From the NCBI GenBank assembly GCA_013365325.1, contig JABVXV010000329.1, positions 1 to 64,000 on the forward strand: a DNA stretch of 64,000 bases, written 5' to 3'. Under the pieces are notes generated by a model, which saw nothing but the letters and a program-made list of their open reading frames with translations, ran no database searches and had not been told where the DNA came from. The stretch comes from Dipetalonema caudispina. Its lineage: Eukaryota; Nematoda; Chromadorea; Rhabditida; Onchocercidae. Of this stretch, positions 37,301 through 49,000 are shown one piece after another (the stretch's first letter is position 1; the number at the start of each line of letters is the position of its first letter). The position numbers and the translations under genes were made by a program.

Positions 37301-38973
37301 AGTGATCAAGAGTTTTCGCCTTGAAATTCAAATTCCGCTGTCACACTAGGTTTGGTTTGTTCTCTTTCTTATGCTTTTTTCAAAATCCTTTCACGTTTTT
37401 TCTTTTTCTCGAAATTTTCTTATCTTTATCTCGTTACAGATTAACTTTCTAATCTTTCGAACAAACCTGTGCAAAGCAGAATGCATAAACGGGTAACATT
37501 GGCATCATAATGATTACAATGAGTACAAAAATTCGTTGCGTTATAACCAGGAAACTTTGGGCAAATGCGTACTGAGCATCCATGCCGAATCGTAATGACA
37601 ATATGACATAAGGCTCAGCGAACGATTCTAGCCAAGCAGACAACGCAAACATTGACAATGCTACAGCATATGATGGTACCAATGAAGCGTCTGGTACAGT
37701 CGAAAAGGGTAACCAAACACACAGATACAACAGAGTGGCTATCAATGGGCATATTAATGGTCTAAAATATTGTGTGGACTTAAAATTAAGTCTAAAAAAA
37801 TTATAAAATCTCGTCCCTTAACCAAGAAAATTAAATTCTTTAAATCTTATTTTAAAAATTGCATTATGTAATATAATAAGCTGCCGCTAATAGATGTGTA
37901 GAAAAAAACTTACGCAAGCCATAAATGTGTAATAACAATCGACAATGGTATCTCATTTGCAAGAAATACCTTACGAAACGGCTCACGGACCAGAAAAATC
38001 GTTGTTGAGTAAAATAACATTAAACTGAAAAAAAAAAGTGGTGCTGAAAATCAAAAATGGAATATTATTTTTTTAACATGTCTTAATTAGTTCACCTTCT
38101 AGCTCCTAGCTGTATATGTGTATATATAGCTGTATATATATATANNNNNNNNNNNNNNNNNNNNNNNNNNNNNNNNNNNNNNNNNNNNNNNNNNNNNNNN
38201 NNNNNNNNNNNNNNNNNNNNNNNNNNNNNNNNNNNNNNNNNNNNACTGAAAAAAAAAAGTGGTGCTGAAAATCAAAAATGGAATATTATTTTTTTAACAT
38301 GTCTTAATTAGTTCACCTTCTAGCTCCTAGCTGTATATGTGTATATATAGCTGTATATATATATACTCTGAATGATGAATTTGTCAGACATTTTTGAACT
38401 TGAGCAATTTATAAAGCCAAAAATAAATAAACAGAAAGCTCCACAGCCTCGTCTTTTGTTTATAGTTTGATATTATGAAAGACTTAAAAGTTCAACATAT
38501 ATGCTAACAAGTGAAAATCTCATAGAAATTAGAATTGCAAAGTCAAATTAGCCAAAATCCATTACTTGACATTGACAAGGCCCAAAGCATCGCTATCAAT
38601 TCGTCGTAACAAATACATATTTATGCCGAATGAGAACATACGAGAAAGCAACTGAAATTGTTAGACACAATTTACTCCTATGGCTTGAATTTTTGATTAT
38701 TTTTAACCTACTTCAGCTCCAACTGTCTGATCCTTAGAATGCTACTGTCAATATTAATAAGAATGGGAAAAAAGTGACATTACTGAAACTTGAATATAAA
38801 CATGAATAGCTGGTTGTTAATGCACAACCACTCTAGCACAAAAAATTAGATTTATAGTTTAACAAAAGTTCAATTAAAATTTAATTTGCTATGCTATAAA
38901 AGTAAAAAGGAATTTCGGTAACACAAACCTGCCCACTAAAATTATGCATAAAAGATGATGCCAAAGAGTCCAT
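34364..38973 (-). CDS. RFT1: RFT1-family ER membrane protein, N-glycosylation
   Basis: A multi-pass ER protein needed for N-glycosylation. It was long proposed to flip Man5GlcNAc2-PP-dolichol, though its direct flippase role is disputed. Exons (minus): 38973-38929, 38651-38566, 38024-37914, 37761-37467, 37152-37018, 36888-36777, 36621-36491, 36227-36083, 35765-35668, 35207-35116, 34993-34897, 34516-34364; phases close to 499 aa (human 541). Family landmarks in order: LASSF at the start; GLVNVNLMLFYSTTIFLVRE; LESFAEPYVIL; LGSLVARIIFAPLEHSAY; KIYGG; and VNGITECFAMATMNEQE. About ten to twelve hydrophobic segments are visible. The 45-nt first exon was chosen because it supplies the LASS motif in phase with a good donor. 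The intron after 36777 has a GC donor. An assembly gap lies in the intron between 38566 and 38024. Confidence 0.92.
38025..38365. repeat. Identical ~120-bp flanks around an assembly gap
   Basis: The 120 bases before the run of Ns and the 120 bases after it are the same sequence, from ACTGAAAAAAAA through the TGTATATATATATA tract. This is the usual sign of contig ends that overlap but were not merged. The right-hand copy also duplicates the RFT1 acceptor without its exon. Confidence 0.85.
38145..38244. other. Assembly gap, 100 Ns
   Basis: Exactly 100 Ns, a placeholder length, in an RFT1 intron next to a TA-rich microsatellite. No coding sequence of RFT1 appears to be missing, since exons on both sides join in phase. 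Confidence 0.95.
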
Positions 38974-39929
38974 CACAGCAATCGAGAATATATCAATAAG
39001 TTCAAGCTACATTTAAGTCCTATTTCAACAACGCAGTCATAAAACAGAGCCCTATTCTTCAATTCATCGGTTCTGCTAAAACAATCATTACGGCCTGAAA
39101 ATATCGACGAATAAAATCCCTTCAAAATAAAAAAAAAAAAAAAAAAAAAAACCTCAAACAAATCCATATTTCAACCGCATGCACGAGAGCTCCATCGTTT
39201 CAAGAAATATTTAAAATCATGTCATTCAGTGATAAGCAGATAACTTCATCCAATTTTACTTTTTTCTGTTCGTTTGTTAATTTCGTCTTTTTCGAAATAT
39301 ATGCAACTCGAAAAGCGTCACTCTATGATGACAATGACATGTTTTGTATGCATTTCGTCAATAATACAACTTTCACAATTTGTATTTCAGAACATTTTAT
39401 TTCGGCATGTACGCTGTGAAAGTAAAATACAGCAACATAATGTGAAACACAGCAAAATATCTTTCCCGCTTTTGGTTCACAGTTGATTGAACTTTCTTTC
39501 CTGATGTTACTGATTTTTAGTAGTCAGAACATACTGCTACTGATAAATAACATAAAAAGCAATCCAAATATCCTCAACATATCAAAGATGGTACATAAAT
39601 CGAGTACTGCAACAAACACGGATCCCTACAAATTGCATTCTTCTTCATTTAAAATTTAAGAAATGAAGTGCCAAAAGAGCTAGTGGTTCAAATCTAACGA
39701 AAGTGTTTCAATCGATTAGTTCAAAAATGCTTGACAAAGAGAAGTATAAAACGATTTTTAACGTTTGAGCAGAAAAATAAAAAACATAAATGGCAACGGA
39801 AACGAACGATGAAGTTATGTTAAACAGCAATTCTGAAGCAAAATTAAAATAAACATTCCAGAATTACTCTTGAAAGGAGAGAAAAGAGGAATAATAATGC
39901 GAAAAGCACAAAGTGATTACACAGCGAAA

Positions 39930-40642
39930 TTAACCCCATGCTTGTGTTTTGCTATAATTGATGACTAATTTTGAATCACCGGGTGCGAAACAATCCTTTA
40001 AATTCCGCACTGTTTGATCTGGTGACGGTGCGAAGCACTGATTGATGAATAGCAACAAGGAATCACTGTCACTAAGCTGAAATCTTTAAAGTATTAAGAT
40101 TAAATGATTCTAATTATAAATTGGGTTATTATAAATAGTGGGAATATGGATGCAAAATATGTGTCCTTGATAAGAATAGAATTGGATATGAGATATGATG
40201 GCTTCGATTGGAATGATCTCTCAAAAATAATCGTGAAAAGAAATTAATTAAGAATTCAGATATTTGAGCTACTACAGGTGGTCATTTTCAGTTTTCCCTA
40301 GCCGAGAGTTTTCGAGGTTTCCGCAGCTTGAAAGAATACTTTAGAATGTAAGTTTCTCAGCGTACTGACATTTTCCAACACTTGCCGCTATCACCTCAAC
40401 AACTTCTTCAGGTTAAATTTGCTTAAAATACACTCAATTTCTGTACAAAATGATGATACATGAAAGCATTATGCAAATAGGTACGTATAACCAAGAAGCA
40501 TCGATACCTTCATATAATTTCGCAAAAAAATGCTCAATTCCGCCACTGTCTTCTTTTCGTCAACCGTCCATTTATTTTGCTTCAGTATTGGTGCATCACC
40601 AACTGCTTTCAATAAGATTTCGATCTTCGCACTTTCGGTCAT
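39930..40642 (-). CDS. lgg-3: Ubiquitin-like autophagy protein ATG12
   Basis: A ubiquitin-like modifier that is joined through its C-terminal glycine to ATG5. The conjugate, with ATG16, promotes lipidation of LC3/GABARAP proteins on the forming autophagosome. Two exons (minus): 40642-40508 and 40076-39930; phases close to 93 aa. It contains IEILLKAVGDAPILKQNKW, then the hallmark FINQCFAPSPDQTVRNL and a C-terminus YSKTQAWG ending directly in the conjugating Gly, as in human ATG12 (KSQAWG). It lacks the long disordered N-terminal extension of human ATG12 (140 aa), so it is nearly the ubiquitin fold alone. Both exons are too short to stand out by length. RFT1 follows on the same strand 957 bp downstream, so the two could be co-transcribed. 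Confidence 0.95.
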
Positions 40643-42040
40643 TCCTTATAATTTCTCGATAAAATGCTATCTAGAAGAGAGAAAATCAGAATTATTCAAT
40701 CGATAGAATGCAAAAATCAGCTATCTAGAAGAGCTTATTTTTAATGTTAACATTTTAACATGTATATCCAAATATGGTATGGTCAGCAATAGCCTCTGAG
40801 TATCACGAGTTCCGTACCTGAATCTTCTAAATGATCTGCTGATAGAAACTAAACGTCGAATCATTGCAGCTTTGGAATTCCGGAATGCTCAAACTTAGAG
40901 GTTTTGGAATTGGGGCCTTGGAATCTTGAAAAAAGTTAATGTTCAAATTGCAACTGATGTATACAGCTTTCAAGTCACAGAATATAGCCAAAATACCTCA
41001 AGCAAGATTCCACAGTTTGTACGGCAAAAGGACTACAAAAGCACAAATACCAAATACCACACAGTTAAACAGTGATCGTTCCCACGGTTCGAGCATATAC
41101 AAGCCCGTTACAAGGCAGTACTGCCTGTAGTACCAAGAAAATATGGAACTATCCTGAAAAAAGTAAACGGTTCATAATTTAACAGAATAAACCTCACTTC
41201 ATTTAATTGCATTTTGTTTGTTCGTTTTTCTTTAAATATTAGGTCTTTCTCTAATTAGCATCCTACCCGTCTATAGGAAAAAAATGAAAAATTTTAAGGA
41301 ATTAAGACTAGATGTCCTTAACTATATTAGTAAAATTTGTAAAATATAAAATTTTACTAATACTAAATTTACAAATTAGAGAACTACATATTTTCAGCAA
41401 TCATTTAATTTGCATACTACCAATAACAAACTTCACCATTCCTTTTCAGAACTTTTGTCAACATAGAACCTCATATTTGTTGAGGAATATACACTATAAT
41501 GCGCTAAAACATTGAATAACTTTTTTTTTTTCTTCAGCTTTTCACTTAATATAAAATTCTAAACATGTTTTCAATAACAGTTTTATTTCATGAATTACTA
41601 ACTTTAACTACAATATTGTTGTCCTTGTTTCGTCTCGTTCCATACATTCAATCTGAAGTAAATAATCTGGAAATCAAATATTCATTTAAAAAAAAAAAGA
41701 AAGCATGATCTATTAAATAATACATATCACGATTGAAAGTTACGAAAGCGTAAGCTAACATGTGCACATATGCTTAAGTTACAATAACTGATATGACACA
41801 GTCAACAGTTTGTGCTACTTGCATGATGATGACGTATATGTTTGCGACGATAAAGTGACGAATATAGCGCACACGAATATAGCGTTTACATGATAATGTT
41901 GATAATTTATGCAATAGATTAGATGAGCTGTTTGCTGATGCTGCAAATGAAAAGTAAAGTATTGCACATGATGTATTCCATATAGATGGAAATAATATGA
42001 TATCATAGAGAAGGAATAGTTGGCAAATTTTACGATTATT

Positions 42041-42229
42041 TTAACTTTAAAATTAACGAGAGAATAAATTTGAAATCGAAGAACTAAAATTGAAAAAGGT
42101 AAAGTGAAGAAATGCTCAAAGTAATTAAAATATAAAGAAATCTTTTAAAGTTAATGATAGAATAAATTTGAAATTGAAAAAACTAAAAATAAAAAAAAAA
42201 AAAAGGGGGTAAGGTTAAGAAATGACCAA
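42041..42229. repeat. Imperfect tandem duplication of about 80 bp
   Basis: Two copies, about 42046-42120 and 42148-42229, share GAATAAATTTGAAAT, then a GAA-rich run, AAACTAAAA and a GTTAAGAAATG / GTGAAGAAATG end. The second copy has gained a 14-base A-run. It lies just upstream of ZFPL1. Confidence 0.6.
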
Positions 42230-42529
42230 AAGAGAAAATTGGTGCATTAAATCTATCAACGTAGCTTACGGAGATCATTACGTAACAAACCAATCCCATT
42301 GCATTACATTTTCTATTCATGTGTCAACATGTATATTCCCATTTGATTTATGTCACTCTTCTCATTTCATATCATTTATAATATGTTTTCAATCTCTGTA
42401 TATCTTCCATTTATATACTATTAATTTATGTTTTTAATCTTTAAAGTTTAACATTCATATTATTTTCTCAATCTTTTATTCAATGTCCAATATATGATAC
42501 TATCATGTAAATCTCTTTGATATTTGTTT

Positions 42530-42536
42530 ATTTCAG
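42530..42536 (+). promoter_or_regulatory. Trans-splice acceptor of ZFPL1
   Basis: GTTTATTTCAG ends at 42536, two bases before the ATG at 42539, with no preceding coding exon. It is a typical nematode spliced-leader site. Confidence 0.65.
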
Positions 42537-42538
42537 GA

Positions 42539-44830
42539 ATGGGACTTTGTAAATGTGCAAAGAAAAAAGTAACAAGTTTATTTTGTTTCGAACATCGAGT
42601 TAACGTTTGTGAATATTGTTTGGTGGAAAATCATTGTAAGGTAAATCGTCATTATTATTTGTTATTCATGAAGTTACATTAATATATAAGTTACATATAT
42701 GTGGTAATTATTAATGCTATCTAATGATAAATGAAAGTATGGTTGAAATCGTGATGAGTTATGTGGATATGAAGGATAGTAGGGAAGAATATTCTTTACT
42801 ACTATCTTATTTATGTGTGATATTACAAATTAACAAGTAATAACTAGGATTATCAATGATATAAACCTGAAAAGCACTATAAACTTTTGTTACCCTAAAA
42901 TGAACATTATAAAATTAAGGAATATGATGTCTTTTACTTTCGTAAGCTACCCGAATTCATAAAATTAGGAGTTGCAAAAGAAAAACAAAAACGAAAAAAA
43001 AAAATAGTTAAATTGCAGTGTGTCGTTCAAAGTTATCTATCATGGTTGGCGGATAGTGATTATGATACGAACTGTACACTGTGTTCCATGCCATTAGATT
43101 CCAGGGAAACTGTTCGCTTGAAATGTTTGCGTATGTTTTTTGTTACACTGAAATATGACAAGATGAGAATCATGACTCTGACATAAGTTATGTATGACAG
43201 ACACAAAATGCGGCAGTGAAGAGCAATGAATTTTTACAGAAGCCAAATTAGAATAAAGCTTAGATTACCACAAAACAATCCATTTGTGTTCATTTGTGAT
43301 TATAGGTTTTTTCTTTTTCAGATCTCTTTCACTGGGATTGTTTAGATGCTTGGGCACGCCGTTTGCCGGGAAATACAGCTCCAGCTGGATATAAATGTCA
43401 ACAGTGTCAGGAGGGTATATTTCCAGCTCCTAATCAAACGTCACCAATTATTGAACGCTTACAAGCCGTTTTGCAGCAGGCAAATTGGGCTCGAGCTGGA
43501 CTTGGATTATCCTTGGTAAAAACTAAATTGCTTTATTTTTCAATAATTTTATTCTGCCACAGTTCTCCGATACACTTTCCATGTGTATACAGTTATGTCC
43601 GCAACGCTTAACTTATTTTAGAAATTTCGGATTTTTTCTATTAAAGTTTATAAGACATAATATTGTCTATGTATGTGTACGGAGTTTATAAACCCAATCT
43701 TACTCAATGTTTCTATTCATATAACTGATTTGTTTCAATTCAGTTGCCAGAACTTGATAATTCGCCATCACCTGCGTCATTCATTCCATCGATGATAGGA
43801 CAGTCTGTAAATGAACAACAAAACTATATGAATGGACGCGATGTTTTGCATGAAGCGAACCTCAACATTGGCAGTATTCGGTGTGGTACTCCAGCTACAG
43901 TGGTTGACGTAGGTGATGAATACAACCGACAGGAACAGCAGAATCAATTTACTGGTTGGTTCTTTGATTTTAATCAATTGGTGGATAATGTGGGTCGTTT
44001 GAAAGTCTTTTTATTGTGATTTTTACATACAATTTTACAAGTTTTAAGTAGTTACTGGAACTGATTATTAGCAGGTCTTATTTTTGAGTAGACCTCACAG
44101 TTGTTTCAGGTGCTTTTATCATCGCTATGTTATACGAACCTTTTCGTCGCCTTTAATCTTAAACTTTAAACTTTTATTATTGAAATGGACCCACACAGAC
44201 TTAGACTGTCTGTATCACTGGTACTCTTCCTAATGTTCGTCTTTTTGCAAGAATGTGCAATTATGGATCGTTCAATAGTATTCGCCAATAGGGTCACATG
44301 ATTCAGAATTGTTTGCTGTTACTGTTTACTTTTTCCAGCCAGAAAATCTACAAATCTGAATGAAAACAGTTATATGATTACAAGTCCTCTACTATCTTCC
44401 AAAGATCGTGATGAAGATTTACCAGAAAACAAGTATAAACGAAGATCAGCTAGTGAATGGCTAAACCGCTGGTTTAGGTTCGCGAAATTTAATTTATTTT
44501 AGTATTTGTGCACACTTACTATGCAGGAATAATTTTTTCTGATTTGATAAATCGATTACTTTTGTAAAATGAAATCAGTAGTGGAAGAAAATTGAATATC
44601 GAAAACATTTAGTTCTTTTTTTTAGATCACGATACGCTAGGCGTTCTGTCTTCGATCCTCGTGCGAAATGGAAACGTGGAATTTTTTATATTGTAATTTG
44701 CATTATAATAGTGATGACAGTATTTACCGTACTTTCACGCCTGATGAATAACCGATCGAACGACGATCCAGCGTTCAATCCCCTCGCTAATCCAAACATT
44801 CGTATTGCATTTCCGGAGCATAGTCAATAG
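42539..44830 (+). CDS. ZFPL1: ZFPL1-like Golgi zinc-finger membrane protein
   Basis: A tail-anchored cis-Golgi protein; mammalian ZFPL1 binds GM130 and supports cis-Golgi assembly. Exons (+): 42539-42640, 43019-43130, 43322-43515, 43744-43954, 44339-44477, 44626-44830; phases close to 320 aa (human 310). The N-terminus [20 protein letters not shown] and CEYCLVENH form a B-box-like zinc finger, followed by a RING-like finger ([36 protein letters not shown]). A less conserved Ser/Asn-rich linker precedes [19 protein letters not shown], a single C-terminal transmembrane segment (about 260-280), and the short luminal tail [10 protein letters not shown], close to human NPLMNPHIRV. nuo-5 follows on the same strand 1.2 kb away. 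Confidence 0.95.
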
Positions 44831-46059
44831 TGCTATTTGTGGTAATTCTGCTTGTGGTAATTTTTCATTTCTTTAGACTGTTCTTACGTAAAATTATTGA
44901 CGCAGGCTAAATGTTCAGAAGGTAAAAGAAGAGGTTTTTTTGTTACAATTATAAAGTTTTTTTAGTACTTTTTCTTTACAGTATCTATCTTGCGATTTTG
45001 CATTATCTTTGTACCACTATCCATACCTACAAGTGTTCATACTTTTTTGTTATATAACATCAAACATACATCGAAGAGCTAAATATTGGATATATTGGAT
45101 GGAATAATTTGATGAATACTATCACGAACGCGTTCTTAAAGTCTGTGTAAGAAGACTGTATCTATTCTTCAATGATACTATCATTAGGCGATGTATTGAA
45201 TGATCGAATAGTGAGAAAAACAAAGAAGATAGGTTCGGGGCGTCCGTTGGATATAGTTAATTTATCTTGACTTCGAAAAAGGCCCTACGAATGAAAGAAC
45301 TGTCTAATTTTAAACTGTTACAAAAGTAAAGAACCTGAGGAAGGATAATACTAGTCGGTGATTTTAAGTTAGAAATTAAATGAGAATTAATATTTCGGTC
45401 AGAAATTTTATCAGTTTTATTATACCGATAATGCAGCTCTCATTCGTTTTTCGAACTATGCTGTTTGGTTAAGCTGAACTATTCTAGTCGAAACCGGCAA
45501 GCTTGAGAACAATCCGGACTAACATTCAATTCATTAACTTCTGCATTCAGTTTTTCATTTTGGTTGTTAACAGTTGGCAAACTCCAATATCATTATGACT
45601 TGTTTAGACTTTGCCATTATTCTATTATAATGGTTGTATAGGAATTATGTGGTATTCAAGGGTATAAATTAAAACTGTGATATGTAGTGGAAATTTTCGC
45701 CGCAACATTCTCAATTTGCCTTTGTTAAATAATTTTGTCGATTTCATCGTATGTTTTTCGCTGAATAAAACTGAATTATTGGCAACTTTTGTGTGTGATG
45801 GACCAAGTTGTAAAGCTTGTTCACTGGTACTTTTAAAATCAACGAAATTTTTTTAACGCAATTCTATTGTAAATCGAAAGTTTAGCTATATCTCCTGCAA
45901 GATCAGGAATTTATTTTTTTCTCGGTAATGTTAATATGGTGACATATGACAACGATGTTTCGTTAAGATGATGTGAAAGTGATGAATTTTTTTTTCTTGA
46001 AAGTAAGAAATGTTTCCAATTAATTTTAATGAAATCCAAACTTCGTTTCAAGTAGGGAA
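44831..46059. other. Intergenic region, ZFPL1 to nuo-5
   Basis: 1.2 kb between two plus-strand genes. An AATAAA lies at 45774-45779, probably for ZFPL1. A T-rich tract follows, then a TTTCAAG acceptor ending at 46052, seven bases before the nuo-5 ATG. I see no coding exon. Confidence 0.55.
45774..45779 (+). terminator. Candidate poly(A) signal of ZFPL1
   Basis: AATAAA, 944 nt after the ZFPL1 stop codon and 280 nt before the nuo-5 ATG. The spacing is long for a nematode 3' UTR, so an earlier variant signal could be the one used. Confidence 0.35.
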
Positions 46060-49000
46060 ATGATGCAGATGACATCGGGCACAGGTTTGGCCCGATTGAC
46101 TGCTGGCAAGTTGCGACTGATCAGTTTGCCACGTTGTCGTGGGCAACAAACAGCAGCACCAAAGAAGATTGAAGTATTCATCAATGACAAAAAAGTGCTT
46201 GTTGATCCGGGCACTACCATAATGCAGGTTTGTGCGGCTGTTTTTATTCTGTCCATAATTTCAAAAGAAATAACGATCCAAATTGGGAATTCATGTTTTA
46301 GAGTAAAGGGTTTCATGATCATGCATCCACTTAATAACGTTCACTGTTTCGCATTTCTCATGCCATTCATTTAATATTATGTTTCTTATGTTTTACAGAA
46401 CGTAATTATAGGCAGCGTCGTTGCTTGGTATTGATATTCCTCGTTTTTGTTATCACGATCGTCTTTCCATAGCCGGAAACTGCCGCATGTGTCTAGTAGA
46501 AGTGGAGAAACAAATGAAGGTAGAACTTTGATTTTTGATTTCTAGGATTCAGATCACAAGTAAAGGAGCTTAATTTTAGCTTTACCTTTGATTTTGACTC
46601 AAATTTTGGAAATATGATTTCTGCTGATGGTTTATTCTTCATTTTGACTCATTTTCGTCCTTGCCTTTAACTTACAGCCAGCAGCATCATGTGCTATGCC
46701 TGTTGCAAATGGGATGAGAGTACAAACTAATTCACCAATGGCAAAAAAAGCCCGCGAAGGAGTAATGGAATTCCTGCTTTTAAATCATCCGCTTGACTGC
46801 CCTATTTGTGACCAGGTATGTTAACTAGGGGCAGTGAGTGCCTAGTAATTTTTTATTTGTTTTAAATGAACTGAAGGCCAATCTTAGAATACGATTTGTC
46901 CTTCAACAAAGGTTTTTTATCAGCAGATCATGTCACGATTTAATACATGTTGATCTTAGTAGAAGCTACACTTTTAAAGAAATGCAGCTGGCTTCATTGA
47001 TAGCATTAAATCTATGAATTTATAATATTATTAGGGTGGTGAATGTGATTTACAAGATCAGTCGATGGGATTTGGCTCGGATAGAAGTCGTTTGGAAATT
47101 GTATATGATGGCAAAAGGTTTGTTATGTTCTCTTCTTTGAAATTTAGAAATTTAGTCGTTTCAGTAACTTCAACTAATGTGGTTTTGAAAATTCCGTTAG
47201 TACCCGACTTTCATATCATAGCATGAGGAAGTTATTTGTTCGAAATGATTCATATCAGTATTCTGAATTTTAGGGCCGTGGAAAACAAATATATCGGACC
47301 ACTGATAAAAACGGTAATGACACGATGCATTCAATGTACGCGATGTGTACGGTTTGCCAATGAAATAGCCGGAGTTTCGGATTTTGGTACTACTGGACGT
47401 GGAAATGATATGGAGGTTCGAATTTTTCTCCTAGTTCACGATTAAAATATCGAGATTGGTTTTTTACTCACTATACACTTATTGGATATACTGACTTTGT
47501 TTTTACTTTTGGCTCTTTGCGTGTGCTGTATCCATTATTTTATGAGATTTTATCAGTATAGGTATGTTTTGAACGAAAAGGCTTCAATATGCATTATATA
47601 GTAATGCGATAACTTTTAGTATGTAATCGATATGCAAATTAGAAAAATTTAATGTTTAAACAGAAGTTAGTAGTTTTCAGATTGGAACTTATGTTGAGAA
47701 GTTGTTCGCGACGGAGCTGTCGGGTAATGTCATTGATATTTGTCCAGTTGGCGCTCTTCTTAACAAACCATACAGGTATACGTTTTTTAGCCATGTATCA
47801 CGTATCCTGTTTAATTATCTACGATTGAGTCAATACCTAGATTTTAGATGAAGTTTGTCGATGATCTTAAGATATTGTCTTCTTAAAAATTTTGAGAGTT
47901 TTTACATAAGAGAGATTATCTGTATGACAAAGTTTGCGTTATCTTCTTTTCATAATTTTCTTAACGAAAGTTCAAGTTATTTTAGCTTCACAGCAAGACC
48001 ATGGGAGTTGCGTAAAGTAGAAAGCGTCGATGTTATGGACGCCGTTGGTTCAAACATCGTAATTGCACATCGAACTGGAGAACTATTCCGAATTACTCCA
48101 AAACTGTGTGAGGTAGAACGAATCACTTGAATATGGTTCTTCTGCTGACAGATAGACTTTGAAAGTCTTCTGTACTCATCTTCTGAACTCATTATTGTTT
48201 CTTTATTACTTTTTTTAGGATATTAATGAAGAATGGATAAGTGACAAAACACGTTTTGTCGTTGACGGTTTGAAAAGGCAACGACTTGGGGAGCCACTGT
48301 TGCGAACTCAAAGTGGTTCTCTGGAGTAAGCATTCGTTTAAAAAAGTGTTCGTGCGTATTAAATTACCAGTAGGCCAAAAATGAACTGAATTTAAAATGT
48401 CCATAGTCATATTCTTTGATATTTTCATCGGGTAGAGCACCTATTTGATAAATTACAACATGGATAATGATCACGTAATGCAGAAAAAACCATTTATAAC
48501 TTGTCGAATTCTTCGTTCACAACTGCTTTATTTGCAGACCATGCAGTTGGGAGGAAGCGCTCTTTGCTGTTGCATCAAAATTGCGCGCTGCTTCACCTAA
48601 TCAAATTGCTGCATTAGCAGGAGATCTTTGTGACACAGGTTCTCGTTTATGCCATTAATAAAACGATTCGGTCTTAGTTTTTTAAACTTCAGACGAATTT
48701 TAGAAGTTAGAAAAGTCTATTGTAGTGACTGTAATTTGGCTTTTTGTATACTATATTTTCGTATCTTACATATATTTAATAACATTTTCAGAATCACTGA
48801 TAGCTTTGAAAGATCTGATGAATCGATTTGACAGCGAATTGGTTTGTACGGAAGAATCGTTCCCAGATGGTAGTGGCGGAACAGATCTTCGGTAGCTTCC
48901 TAAGAATATATGATTAACAGTAGGAAGTTTGGTAAAATAAAAATGTCCTTGTCTTTTGGTTAAATTCTTTATTAATTTGGAATTTGAAACTTTTGAATTT

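Larger units (their letters stand above)
40643..42538. other. Divergent intergenic region, lgg-3 and ZFPL1
   Basis: The two flanking genes start away from each other, so both promoters should lie here. Frames at 40939-41130 and 41312-41515 (+) carry no recognised motif. An imperfect tandem duplication sits at about 42041-42229. I see no RNA gene. Confidence 0.5.

Noticed and set aside
39970..39995. TCACCGGGTGCGAAAC on the plus strand, similar to the nematode miR-35 family seed.
   Set aside because: It is antisense to the conserved ATG12 coding exon (FAPGDSK), the rest does not match a miR-35 mature sequence, and there is no matching hairpin arm nearby.
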